NCBI RefSeq assembly: GCF_002812705.1
Contig: NZ_CP025030.1
Location: 1,302,001 to 1,366,000 of the forward strand
Source: Achromobacter spanius
Lineage (GTDB): Bacteria > Pseudomonadota > Gammaproteobacteria > Burkholderiales > Burkholderiaceae_B
Length of the DNA: 64,000 bases
Direction of reading: 5' to 3'
The stretch's first letter is position 1. Each line of letters starts with the position of its first letter. The position numbers and the translations under genes are program-made. Below, in pieces: positions 56,283 through 64,000 of this stretch. The notes below the pieces were generated by a model, which had not been told where the DNA came from, did not search any database, and worked only from the letters and a program-made list of their open reading frames with translations.

Positions 56283-57756
56283 AAGTTCGAAAAAAACCGG
56301 TTTTTTCGCGTCAAAAAAACGCAACCGCACGCTCAAGACACAGTTGCTCTGGTGGCTGATTCCCACGCTGGTCTTTGTGATGATGGGCGCGTTGTGGCTG
56401 TCGAACCATCAACTGCGCAACCAGGTCGATGTTGCGTACGACCGTTCGCTTTCTGGAGCACTGCGCGCGATCGACCACAACATATCCACAGCCAGCGGTG
56501 GATTAGCCATGGAACAGCCCTACCTGATGCTGGAATTTTTTGAGCTGACGGCCAATGGCAACGTGTTCTACCGGGTGGCAACCGAGGACGGGCTGGCCGA
56601 AATAGGGCATCCAGACCTGCCGATGCCCGATCAAGCACTGAAATCCGGCGAACCGCGTTTTTTTTACGCGACCTACCAAGGGATGCCGGTGCGGGTTGCG
56701 GCGCTGGCGCGCCCCATGGATCCGCCCCTGTACGCGAATAAAGGGGGACGGGTAATTGTGCAGGTCGCGGAGGGGCTGGAAGGCCGTCAGGCGTTCCTTC
56801 ACCAGGTGCTGCTGCGGTCGGTGGAACGTGACCTGGCGGTGATCCTCATCAGCGTTCTGGTGATCATCCTGGGGGTTTTCATGGCGCTGCGGCCGCTTGT
56901 CCGGCTCAGGCAAGAGGTGGAAGGGCGCTCTGGAGACGATTTAAGCCCCGTCAGCGACTCGGAGATGCCAGGTGAGGTCCTGCCCTTGGTTGCGGCTGTA
57001 AACCTCCACATGGCCCGTTTTGCGGCCCAGGGGAGGGTGCAGAGCCAGTTCCTGGACGACGCCTCCCACCAATTGCGCACCCCGCTGTCGGTTTTACGGA
57101 CCCAGACCGCCTATGCCTTGCGCGAAACAGACCCCCAGGAGGTCCGTACAGCCCTTCTGGCGATGCAGGAGGGTCTGGACAGGGCCGTACGCACCACCAA
57201 CCAAATGCTCGCCCTGGCGCGCGCTAAGGACGCTTCCCTGGCCGAAAGCGGTTTCACGGTGGAATCCGTCGACTTGGTGGAGCTGGCCGACACCGTCATC
57301 CGCACCCTGCTGCCCGCCGCGCGTGCCCGGCAATTGGACATCGGCCTGGAGGCCGTGCAACGCCCGGTTCCGGTCAACGGCACGGAGTGGTTGCTGCGCG
57401 AAGCGGTCACTAACCTGGTCGACAATGCGATCCGTTACGCGTCGCCGGCCGGAGAGGTCACCGTGACCGTACAGGCGAAAGAGCGCGAGGCAAGGCTGGT
57501 GGTGGAGGATGACGGCCCCGGCATGTCGGCCGAGGACATCGCCCGCGCCTGCGTCCGCTTTCGCCGGGGTGCGGCGGGCAAGAACACATCGGGGGCAGGC
57601 CTGGGCCTGGCTATTGTGGGCACCATTGCCGAAATTCTTGGCGCCCGGCTGGTGCTGGAGAACCGCGCCCCGTTAGCCGGATTGCGCACGATCTTGGTGT
57701 TTTCCCTGGTACCCAAGGCGAATGTTGCGCCGCGTCATGAAAACGGGCCAATTTGA
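56272..57756 (+). CDS. tctE: Sensor histidine kinase TctE
   Basis: 494 aa if started at TTG 56272 (GGAG seven bases upstream); TTG 56269 and GTG 56242 are alternatives, and all overlap tctD. Two membrane helices (LLWWLIPTLVFVMMGALWLS; LAVILISVLVIILGVFMALR) enclose a periplasmic sensor domain. H-box FLDDASHQLRTPLSVLR with His near 266; N-box EAVTNLVDNAIRYASP; G boxes DDGPGMS and GAGLGLAIVG. Senses tricarboxylates and phosphorylates TctD. Confidence 0.9.
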   Translation: MTTRSSKKTGFFASKKRNRTLKTQLLWWLIPTLVFVMMGALWLSNHQLRNQVDVAYDRSLSGALRAIDHNISTASGGLAMEQPYLMLEFFELTANGNVFYRVATEDGLAEIGHPDLPMPDQALKSGEPRFFYATYQGMPVRVAALARPMDPPLYANKGGRVIVQVAEGLEGRQAFLHQVLLRSVERDLAVILISVLVIILGVFMALRPLVRLRQEVEGRSGDDLSPVSDSEMPGEVLPLVAAVNLHMARFAAQGRVQSQFLDDASHQLRTPLSVLRTQTAYALRETDPQEVRTALLAMQEGLDRAVRTTNQMLALARAKDASLAESGFTVESVDLVELADTVIRTLLPAARARQLDIGLEAVQRPVPVNGTEWLLREAVTNLVDNAIRYASPAGEVTVTVQAKEREARLVVEDDGPGMSAEDIARACVRFRRGAAGKNTSGAGLGLAIVGTIAEILGARLVLENRAPLAGLRTILVFSLVPKANVAPRHENGPI

Positions 57757-57873
57757 AAGGATTTGGAAAGCTTCGATTTTGTACGGTAGGGTCCGCTGGG
57801 CTCGTGCAGGCGTGACATCGCTGGCGCGGTGCAACCAGCCATACCTAGACCTATAAATATCGGAGACGCAAGA

Positions 57874-58872
57874 ATGCAGACCAGCCTGAAGCTGCGCCTG
57901 GCCGCCTTGGCGGCGCTTGGCGCGATGACCTTGTCCCTGGGCGTGGCCCAGGCCGCCGACGAGCCTCGCCGCCCCGAATGCATTGCGCCGGCCCAGCCCG
58001 GCGGCGGTTTCGACCTGACCTGCCGCTTGGCCACCGAAGGCTTGAAGCAAAGCGGCGCGCTCAAGAGCACGATGCGCATCGTCTACATGCCGGGCGGCAT
58101 CGGCGCCGTAGCCTACAACAACATCGTGGCGCAGCACCCCAACGAACCCGGCACCATCGTCGCCTTCTCCGGCGGATCCTTGCTGAACCTTGCCCAGGGC
58201 AAATTCGGCAAGTACAACGTCAACGACGTGCGCTGGCTGGCCGGCATCGGCACCGACTACGGCGTGGCCGTGGTCCGCAACGACTCGCCCTATACCGACT
58301 TGAAAAGCCTGATGGACGCCTTCAAGCAGGATCCCACCAAGATCGTGCTGGGCGCGGGGGGCACGGTGGGCAGCCAGGATTGGATGAAGGCCGCCCTGAC
58401 CGCGAAGGCGGCCGGCGTGGACTTCAAGAAAATGCGTTTCGTCGCCTTCGAAGGCGGTGGCGAAGCCGTCACCGCGCTGCGCGGCGGTCATATTCAGGCC
58501 TACATGGGCGATGCGGCCGAAGCATTCACGATGCTGGAAGGCGGCGCGCCCATCCGCGTGCTGGCCGTCTTCAACGACCAGCGCCTGCCGGGCAAGCTGA
58601 ATACGGTTCCGACGGCCAAAGAGCAGGGCTACGACATTGTCTGGCCCATCATCCGCGGCTTCTACGTGGGTCCGAAGGTGTCCGACAAGGACTACCAATT
58701 CTGGGTCGATGCGTTCAACAAGACCGCGGCATCGCCCGAGTTCGAAAAGTTGCGCCAGCAACAGGGCCTGTTTCCGTTCAACAAGACGGGTGCTGAACTG
58801 GATGCCTACGTCAAGGAACGGGTCAAGGTCTACGCCGAGCTCGCGGATTCATTCGGCCTCATCAAAAAGTAA
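57874..58872 (+). CDS. tctC: Tripartite tricarboxylate transporter substrate-binding protein TctC
   Basis: 332 aa from the ATG at 57874, preceded by GGAGA. Signal peptide residues 1-28 (LSLGVAQAA). The mature part differs from ordinary Bug proteins in starting RRPECIAPAQPGGGFDLTCR, which is the true TctC subgroup with a Cys pair. Binds citrate or related acids in the periplasm. A stem-loop follows before tctB. Confidence 0.92.
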   Translation: MQTSLKLRLAALAALGAMTLSLGVAQAADEPRRPECIAPAQPGGGFDLTCRLATEGLKQSGALKSTMRIVYMPGGIGAVAYNNIVAQHPNEPGTIVAFSGGSLLNLAQGKFGKYNVNDVRWLAGIGTDYGVAVVRNDSPYTDLKSLMDAFKQDPTKIVLGAGGTVGSQDWMKAALTAKAAGVDFKKMRFVAFEGGGEAVTALRGGHIQAYMGDAAEAFTMLEGGAPIRVLAVFNDQRLPGKLNTVPTAKEQGYDIVWPIIRGFYVGPKVSDKDYQFWVDAFNKTAASPEFEKLRQQQGLFPFNKTGAELDAYVKERVKVYAELADSFGLIKK

Positions 58873-58933
58873 GTCCAAGAAGCAAGCCGCGCCGCAAGGC
58901 GTCCCTTTCCATCGCGCGCTGCAAGGGTTCCTG

Positions 58934-58956
58934 CGCCGCCGGCCTGGCCGGTGGCG
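58934..58956 (+). other. Intra-operon stem-loop between tctC and tctB
   Basis: CGCCGCCGGCC-T-GGCCGGTGGCG, 11-bp arms with one G-U pair, about 60 bp after the tctC stop. No T tract. Third example in this window of a hairpin right behind a binding-protein gene. Confidence 0.5.
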
Positions 58957-59004
58957 ACGGGGGCGGCTGCGCCCGCGCGTTCCCACACTACGGAAAAGTG
59001 GATC

Positions 59005-59442
59005 ATGAATGATCGAATCCTCGGCATCGGCGCGCTGGCGCTAGCTGCCTTCATGACAGCGGCCGGATGGGGCATCGCCGCTCCGTTCGCCTATGAACCC
59101 GTCGGCCCGCGCGCGTTCCCCTTGCTGGTGGCCGCCATCATCGGTCTGTGCGGATTGTGGCTGGTCTACAAAGGCGGCCACACCGTCGAGGGCAATCCGC
59201 CTGGGGCCAATGGACGCATCGCGTTGATGATGGCGTTCACGGTCGCCTATGCCTTCTTGTTCCAATGGTTGGGCTTCATCATCGCCACCAGCCTGATGAC
59301 CGTTTTTGTTGGCCGCTTGTTTGGCGGCGGCTGGGTCAAATGCGCCATAGGCGGCGTCGTCATGAGCGTCCTGTTTTTCTTGCTGTTCGACAAAGTGCTG
59401 GACGTTGTCTTGCCCGGCGGCCTGCTGGAGACCTTGCTATGA
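59005..59442 (+). CDS. tctB: Tripartite tricarboxylate transporter small membrane subunit TctB
   Basis: 145 aa from the ATG at 59005 (MNDRILGIGALALAAFMTAA), four hydrophobic helices, with the family feature FAYEPVGPRAFPLLVA. Stop overlaps the tctA start (ATGA). Confidence 0.92.
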   Translation: MNDRILGIGALALAAFMTAAGWGIAAPFAYEPVGPRAFPLLVAAIIGLCGLWLVYKGGHTVEGNPPGANGRIALMMAFTVAYAFLFQWLGFIIATSLMTVFVGRLFGGGWVKCAIGGVVMSVLFFLLFDKVLDVVLPGGLLETLL

Positions 59443-60965
59443 GCGGCATTCTTGATCACCTTTCCATCGGCTTCGGGGTCGCGCTTTCACTCACGAATAT
59501 TCTGGTGGCCATGATCGGTTCGTTCATAGGCACCATGGTGGGCGTGCTGCCGGGCCTGGGGCCCGTCAACGGCGTGGCGATGCTGATACCTATCGCCTTC
59601 GCCATGAACCTGCCGCCGGAGACCGCGTTGATCTTGCTGGCGGCCGTGTATGTGGGCGCGGAGTACGGCGGCCGGATCACGGCGATTCTGTTGAACGTGC
59701 CGGGCGAGGCCAGCGCCATCATGACCACGCTGGACGGCTACCCCCTGGCGCGCCAGGGGATGGCCAACGTTGCGTTGTCGCTGTCGGCGTGGTCGGCATT
59801 TTTCGGCGCCATCGTGTCGGTCGTGGGCATCATCTTGCTGGCGCCGTTGTTGGCGAAATGGGCCTTGGCCTTCGGTCCCGCCGAGTACTTCGTACTGATG
59901 ATTTTTGCGTTCTGCTGCTTGACCAGCCTGCTGGGAAAGCAACCCGTCAAGGGTGTGCTGGCCGCGATGATCGGCCTGTCGATTTCGGTGGTGGGCGTGG
60001 ACGCGAACTCGGGTGTATACCGCTACACCTTTGAATCCGTGCACCTGGCGGACGGCATTGATTTCGTGGTGGTGGTGATTGCGCTGTTCGCGGTCAGCGA
60101 AATGCTGGAGATGCTGGAAAAGGTCGCGCGTGGACACAGCGTTGAGGTCAAACCCAGCGGCCGTAAGCTGTTCAACCTGAAAGAGTTGGCCTTCACGTGG
60201 TGGAGCGTGGTGCGCAGCGCCTTGGTGGGCTTTGGCGTGGGCGTGCTGCCGGGGGCGGGCGCGAGCGTGGCCGCGGCCGTTGCGTATTCACAGGAAAAAC
60301 GGATCATCGAAGCCAAGGATCCGGACGCCAAGTTCGGCAAGGGTGACATGCGGGGCCTGGTGGCGCCGGAAGCCGCCGCCACCGCGTCCGCCATTGGATC
60401 GTTTGTGCCGATGTTGACGCTAGGCGTGCCGGGATCCGGTACGACGGCCGTCATGATGGGTGCGCTGACGCTCTACAACATCACGCCGGGACCGGTCCTG
60501 TTCGACACCAAGCCCGAGTTGGTATGGGGCTTGATCGCATCGCTGTTCGTGGCCAACGTGTTGTTGTTCGTCATGAACGTGCCGCTGGTGCGCTTGTTCT
60601 CGAAAGTGCTGTCGGTGCCGGGCTGGCTGATGGTTCCGGGCATTCTTTGCATCAGCTATATCGGCGTGTATGCGATCAATTCGGGCACGTTTGATCTCTT
60701 GCTGGTGGCCGGCATTGGCGCGTTGGGATACTTCCTGCGCAAGTTCGGCGTGCCGATGGCGCCCTTGGTTCTGGGCGTGGTGCTGGGCAACATGATGGAG
60801 CAAAACCTGCGTCGTGCCCTGTCGATAACGGATGGCGATATTGTCGTGCTCTTTTCCAGCCCCGTTTCCTTGTCGCTGTGGGCGGCGGCACTGGCTGTGG
60901 TGATTGTGCCGCAAGTGCTGCGCCGGATTCGCCGGGCCAGGAAAGTGGCGGTTGATGCCGCGTAA
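59439..60965 (+). CDS. tctA: Tripartite tricarboxylate transporter large membrane subunit TctA
   Basis: 508 aa from the ATG at 59439 (MSGILDHLSIGFGVALSLTN), about 11-12 helices. Two glycine-rich family repeats: GVLPGLGPVNGVAMLIPIAF and GVLPGAGASVAAAVAY, plus TLGVPGSGTTAVMMGALTLY. Proton- or sodium-coupled uptake channel fed by TctC. Last gene of tctDECBA; terminator 24 bp later. Confidence 0.95.
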   Translation: MSGILDHLSIGFGVALSLTNILVAMIGSFIGTMVGVLPGLGPVNGVAMLIPIAFAMNLPPETALILLAAVYVGAEYGGRITAILLNVPGEASAIMTTLDGYPLARQGMANVALSLSAWSAFFGAIVSVVGIILLAPLLAKWALAFGPAEYFVLMIFAFCCLTSLLGKQPVKGVLAAMIGLSISVVGVDANSGVYRYTFESVHLADGIDFVVVVIALFAVSEMLEMLEKVARGHSVEVKPSGRKLFNLKELAFTWWSVVRSALVGFGVGVLPGAGASVAAAVAYSQEKRIIEAKDPDAKFGKGDMRGLVAPEAAATASAIGSFVPMLTLGVPGSGTTAVMMGALTLYNITPGPVLFDTKPELVWGLIASLFVANVLLFVMNVPLVRLFSKVLSVPGWLMVPGILCISYIGVYAINSGTFDLLLVAGIGALGYFLRKFGVPMAPLVLGVVLGNMMEQNLRRALSITDGDIVVLFSSPVSLSLWAAALAVVIVPQVLRRIRRARKVAVDAA

Positions 60966-60988
60966 ATAAAGGCGGCGCGGCATGTAAA

Positions 60989-61022
60989 GCAAAGGGGCGC
61001 TTGGAAGCGCCCCTTTGCTTGT
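60989..61022. terminator. Terminator between tctA and the convergent aminotransferase gene
   Basis: GCAAAGGGGCGC-TTGGAA-GCGCCCCTTTGC, a perfect 12-bp stem followed by TTGTGTTTTT on the plus strand; symmetrical enough to serve both genes. Confidence 0.85.
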
Positions 61023-61064
61023 GTTTTTATAAATACGAGTAATTACTCGTGTTGAATGGAAAGA

Positions 61065-62231
61065 TCAAACGTGCGCCAGTCTTTCCAGCGCGGCGTCCAG
61101 CGTTGCATCTTTCTTTGCAAAGCAGAAGCGCACGATGCGGTGGTTGGATTCGGCAGCGTCGGGTTGGCGATAGAAGGCCGAAACCGGGATCACCGTCACG
61201 CCGTGGTTCACCGTCAAGTCGCGCGCAAAGTCGGCTTCATTCTGCTTGGAGATCTGGCTGTAATCCGCCAGCAGGAAGAACGTGCCCGGACTTGGTAGCG
61301 GGCGGAATCGCGTGTTGGCCAGGCCTTGGGACAGGCGGTCACGCTTGGCCTGGTAGAACGCCGGCAGATCCAGGTAGGGCTTGGGATCGCGCATGAATTC
61401 GGCCAAGGCGAATTGCATCGGCGAGGGCACCGTGAACACCATGAACTGGTGCACCTTGCGCAGCTCGGCGCTAAGTTGCCGCGGCGCGCAGCAGTAGCCG
61501 ATCTTCCAGCCGGTGGTGTGGTAAGTCTTGCCGAACGACGAGATCACGAACGCGTGTTCGGCCAGCAACGGACGGCGCGCCACGCTGGCATGCGGTTTGC
61601 CATCGAACACGATGTGCTCATAGACCTCGTCCGACACCAGCAGCACACCGGTATCGCGCACGATGGCTTCCAGTGCGTCCAGGTCGCTGTCGTCAAGCAC
61701 CGCGCCCGTGGGGTTATGCGGGAAGTTCAACATCAGCAGGCGCGTCTTGGACGTGATGGCGTCACGTACGCGCTGCCAGTCGATGCGGTGGTAGGGATCG
61801 GCTTCGGTGGGGGCGCGCAGCGGCACCGGCACGGCTGTGCCGCCCGCCAGCCGGATCGCGGGCAGGTAGGAGTCGTAGCAGGGTTCGATGACGACGACTT
61901 CGTCGCCGCTGTTGACGGCGGCCAGCACCGTGGCCATCAGGGCCTCGGTGGCGCCGCTGGTTACCGTGATCTCGGTTTCCGGGTCATAGGCGTGGCCATA
62001 GAGTTCGCGCGTCTTGGCCGCGATGGCTTCGCGCAACGGCGCGACGCCAGGCATGTACGGATACTGGTTATGGCCATTGGCCATGGCCTGGGTCACCAAC
62101 GCACACAGCGCGGGGTCGGGATCGAAGTCAGGAAAGCCCTGGCCCAGGTTGATGGCCTTGTGTTCGATGGCCAAGCGGCTCATGACGGTGAAGATGGTGG
62201 TGCCAACGTCGGGAAGTTTGGATCGGATCAT
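61065..62231 (-). CDS. PLP-dependent aminotransferase, methionine aminotransferase (YbdL) type
   Basis: 388 aa from the ATG at 62231 (MIRSKLPDVGTTIFTVMSRL); the upstream open frame includes the intergenic gap. Fold type I class I: INLGQGFPDFDPDP, MLNFPHNPTGAVL and the PLP Lys in VISSFGKTYHTTGWKIGYC. Closest in style to YbdL/kynurenine-type transaminases that use methionine or aromatic amino acids. Monocistronic, convergent with tctA. Confidence 0.9.
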   Translation of the reverse strand: MIRSKLPDVGTTIFTVMSRLAIEHKAINLGQGFPDFDPDPALCALVTQAMANGHNQYPYMPGVAPLREAIAAKTRELYGHAYDPETEITVTSGATEALMATVLAAVNSGDEVVVIEPCYDSYLPAIRLAGGTAVPVPLRAPTEADPYHRIDWQRVRDAITSKTRLLMLNFPHNPTGAVLDDSDLDALEAIVRDTGVLLVSDEVYEHIVFDGKPHASVARRPLLAEHAFVISSFGKTYHTTGWKIGYCCAPRQLSAELRKVHQFMVFTVPSPMQFALAEFMRDPKPYLDLPAFYQAKRDRLSQGLANTRFRPLPSPGTFFLLADYSQISKQNEADFARDLTVNHGVTVIPVSAFYRQPDAAESNHRIVRFCFAKKDATLDAALERLAHV

Positions 62232-62314
62232 GGTGAACGCGAAGGAGTGCGCAATGGGCGGAGAAAGTTCTCGTAAGTATCCCACTAACTCATAATTCGG
62301 TTTTCGCGATCGCG

Positions 62315-63370
62315 ATGCAGGTGGATGGAATGGTGGGTCAGAATGTGTTGTTGAGGGTGTTTGGGGGATTGGCGCTTGCGCTGGCTGGCGCGCTGTTGGC
62401 GCTGTGGATGCATATGCCTTTGCCATGGATGCTGGGCGCGTTGTTCGTCACTGCCGCCACGCGGATCGCGGGTGTGGGCACGGTCTGCCCGCGGCCGGCG
62501 CGCAACGGGGGGCAATGGGTGATTGGCACGTCGCTGGGTTTGTACTTCACGCCGCAAGTCATCGGCCACATCGGCAGCAATGCCGGCCCCATCGTCGTCG
62601 GCATGTTGTTTGCGTTGGGGCTCGCGTTCATGGGGACGGCGATGCTACGCCGCTACACCGATGCGGATCTCAAGACAGCCTGGTTTTCCTCGGCCATCGG
62701 CGGGGCAAGTGAAATGGCCAGCCTGGCGGAGCGCCATGGGGCGCGTATCGACCGCGTGGCAACGGCGCACAGTGTGCGGGTGCTGTTGGTCGTGGTGACG
62801 GTGCCATTCATATTCCAGTGGTGGGGCGTGGCCGGGCTCGACCCGACGGTGCCGGGCCCGACGGTTGTCGACGGCGTCGGCCTGGCCGCGCTGGTGGTGC
62901 TGACGTGTATGGGCGGCATGGCATTCATGAAGCTGCGCTTGCCGAACCCTTGGGTGTTGGGGCCGATGTTGGTGGCGATGCTGTTGACGTCGTGGAGCAT
63001 TGAACTGTCCGCGTTGCCGGACTACGTGCCCAAGGCGGGGCAACTGCTTATTGGTTGGTCCTTGGGCGACCGTTACCGTCCTGACTTTTTCCGAGCGGCG
63101 CCGCGCTTCATCGCGGTCGTGGCGACGTTCACCCTGGCCGCCTTGGGCCTGGCATTTGGCCTGGGGGCGTTGCTGTCTTACTGGTCGGTGGCGCCCGTGC
63201 CTACGCTGATCCTGGGCACTACCCCGGGCGGCATCGCCGAGATGGCCATCACGGCCAAGGTGCTTCAACTGGGTGTGCCGGTTGTGACTGCTTTTCACGT
63301 CACGCGCATGGTGTTCGTGGTGATCGTGACAGGGCCGATTTATGCGCTTCTGGCGCGCCGGCAGGGCTAA
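62315..63370 (+). CDS. AbrB-family membrane protein (duplicated AbrB domain)
   Basis: 351 aa, about ten hydrophobic segments in two repeats. MPLPWMLGALFVTAATRIAG and LPNPWVLGPMLVAMLLTSWS are the paired motifs of the two AbrB repeats, each followed by a glycine-rich helix (GTSLGLYFTP; GWSLGDRYRP) and GGASEMA/PGGIAEMA. Family is called ammonia monooxygenase-like or regulator of aidB expression; its real function is unclear, but it is an integral membrane protein. A second ATG lies 15 bases into the gene. Confidence 0.88.
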   Translation: MQVDGMVGQNVLLRVFGGLALALAGALLALWMHMPLPWMLGALFVTAATRIAGVGTVCPRPARNGGQWVIGTSLGLYFTPQVIGHIGSNAGPIVVGMLFALGLAFMGTAMLRRYTDADLKTAWFSSAIGGASEMASLAERHGARIDRVATAHSVRVLLVVVTVPFIFQWWGVAGLDPTVPGPTVVDGVGLAALVVLTCMGGMAFMKLRLPNPWVLGPMLVAMLLTSWSIELSALPDYVPKAGQLLIGWSLGDRYRPDFFRAAPRFIAVVATFTLAALGLAFGLGALLSYWSVAPVPTLILGTTPGGIAEMAITAKVLQLGVPVVTAFHVTRMVFVVIVTGPIYALLARRQG

Positions 63371-63613
63371 TTCCGCAGGGCGGTACTTCGGGCAAGTCTG
63401 AAAAATGCGACATTGGGGTAAACAACAATATGAGGTGCCAATGCCGGATGAGTATGCTGATTCCGCAGTTGATTCAAGCAGCGCGCGGACTCGTTCTGTT
63501 GCTTGGCGACGAGCGGGAACATAGCAGCAACCCAGGGTTTCCCACCGGTTGTTCAGTTCTCACGGCGTCCTTGATTCATTGCATTTCGAGTTAATTACAG
63601 GACGCTAGAAAAA
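63371..63613 (+). promoter_or_regulatory. Long AT-richer leader upstream of cspA
   Basis: 243 bp without a gene between the AbrB-family gene and cspA. Cold-shock genes usually have long structured 5' leaders; the 100 bp before the ATG are relatively AT-rich (TTGATTCATTGCATTTCG) and the start has only a purine run (AGAAAAA) nearby. Promoter position cannot be fixed by eye. Confidence 0.4.
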
Positions 63614-63820
63614 ATGGCTCAGAAGGGCAAAGTTAAGTGGTTCAACGCCGACAAGGGTTATGGCTTCATTACCCCCGATGTTGGCGGAACCGAAGTTTTC
63701 GCACACTTTTCCGCCATCCAGGGCCGCGGCTATCGCAGCCTGAACGAAGGGCAGGAAGTCGAATTCGAAGTTAAGGATGGTCCGAAAGGACCTCAAGCGG
63801 CCGAGATTCGCCCGCTTTAA
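63614..63820 (+). CDS. cspA: Cold-shock protein, CspA family
   Basis: 68 aa: [20 protein letters not shown] with RNP1 KGYGFI, RNP2-like EVFAHFSAI, ending [11 protein letters not shown]. One five-strand OB-fold nucleic-acid chaperone. The cspA symbol denotes the family; a genome usually has several paralogues. A terminator follows 45 bp later. Confidence 0.95.
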   Translation: MAQKGKVKWFNADKGYGFITPDVGGTEVFAHFSAIQGRGYRSLNEGQEVEFEVKDGPKGPQAAEIRPL

Positions 63821-63865
63821 ATCGGGAAATCCCCTTTTCCCGTCCGCCAGGTTCAACCTGGCTAC

Positions 63866-63900
63866 AACGCCCCAAGATCTTCGGATCTGGGGCGTTGTTT
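63866..63900 (+). terminator. Rho-independent terminator of cspA
   Basis: AACGCCCC-AA-GATC-TTCG-GATC-T-GGGGCGTT followed by GTTT, with a UUCG tetraloop and a small internal mismatch. Confidence 0.85.
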
Positions 63901-63962
63901 CATTTTGGGAGCCGGTTGCGGGCCACTGCCCGAAGGTTTGCCCGGCTCTTCCAATGCGCTGT

Positions 63963-63980
63963 TGTTAGTGTTCACTAACA
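63963..63980. promoter_or_regulatory. TetR-type palindromic operator at the right edge
   Basis: TGTTAGTG-TT-CACTAACA, perfect 8-2-8 inverted repeat, 20 bp from the window end. GTTAGTG half-sites are typical of TetR/AcrR repressors of efflux pumps; the regulated gene would lie beyond the edge. Confidence 0.5.
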
Positions 63981-64000
63981 TATCCTCCAGCCTTGGATAA

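Noticed and set aside
57757..57873. Separate tctC promoter
   Set aside because: A TTGAAA occurs at the end of tctE, but no acceptable -10 lies at 16-19 bp, so no promoter is called.

Overview
The window looks like part of the chromosome of a high-GC betaproteobacterium of the family Alcaligenaceae, most likely Achromobacter or a close relative of Bordetella. The reasons are the protein flavour of the housekeeping genes (dnaA, dnaN, gyrB, rpmH, rnpA, yidC, mnmE), two Bug-type periplasmic binding proteins (one beside hyuAB, one in a tct system), and a high density of amino-acid, polyamine-type and peptide ABC importers under GntR, LysR and IclR regulators. The genus is an inference; no 16S gene is present.

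Layout. 0-4.1 kb: a leftward operon encoding a polyamine-type ABC importer and ending in an FAD amine/amino-acid oxidoreductase cut by the left edge. A divergent GntR/UTRA regulator (4.25-5.06 kb) faces it across four TGTCCG(T/G)ACA-like boxes. 5.0-9.9 kb: hyuB, hyuA and a Bug binding protein, with a divergent LysR regulator. 11-12.35 kb: an AraC/GyrI regulator and a repeat-rich gap. 12.35-20.2 kb: a tight eight-gene leftward operon with a second polyamine-type ABC importer, a three-subunit dye-linked dehydrogenase ([2Fe-2S] protein, FAD/NAD protein with a BFD-type cluster, DAO-fold FAD protein) and a GhrA-like reductase, with a divergent IclR regulator. 21.6-26.5 kb: lldD, a PhyH dioxygenase, acylphosphatase, an EamA exporter and threonine aldolase. 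26.5-29.8 kb: gltIJKL, with a divergent LysR gene. 30.8-32.4 kb: the remains of a type I restriction locus around an intact rhuM gene. 32.4-34.3 kb: a WG-repeat protein.

34.4-53.2 kb is the replication/ribosome/membrane-biogenesis core. gyrB, dnaN and dnaA run left and rpmH, rnpA, yidD and yidC run right; after katA, an M20 amidohydrolase and an oligopeptide ABC operon comes mnmE, then a GNAT gene and a ClcB-type channel. A 489-bp AT-richer gap at 55.12-55.60 kb has two perfect, opposed DnaA boxes, divergent genes on each side and a change of GC skew; I propose it as the replication origin, about 15.6 kb from dnaA. To its right lie tctDE-tctCBA (tricarboxylate sensing and uptake), a methionine-type aminotransferase, an AbrB-family membrane protein, a cold-shock protein and, at the right edge, a TetR-type palindrome.

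Notable signals: eleven perfect TTATCCACA boxes in 64 kb, far more than base composition predicts; a family of 64-67-bp dispersed repeats (five copies); stem-loops just after three binding-protein genes in three unrelated transport operons; and a 5-bp tandem duplication that appears to have broken an hsdM-like gene. No tRNA, rRNA, CRISPR, prophage or intact insertion sequence was seen.
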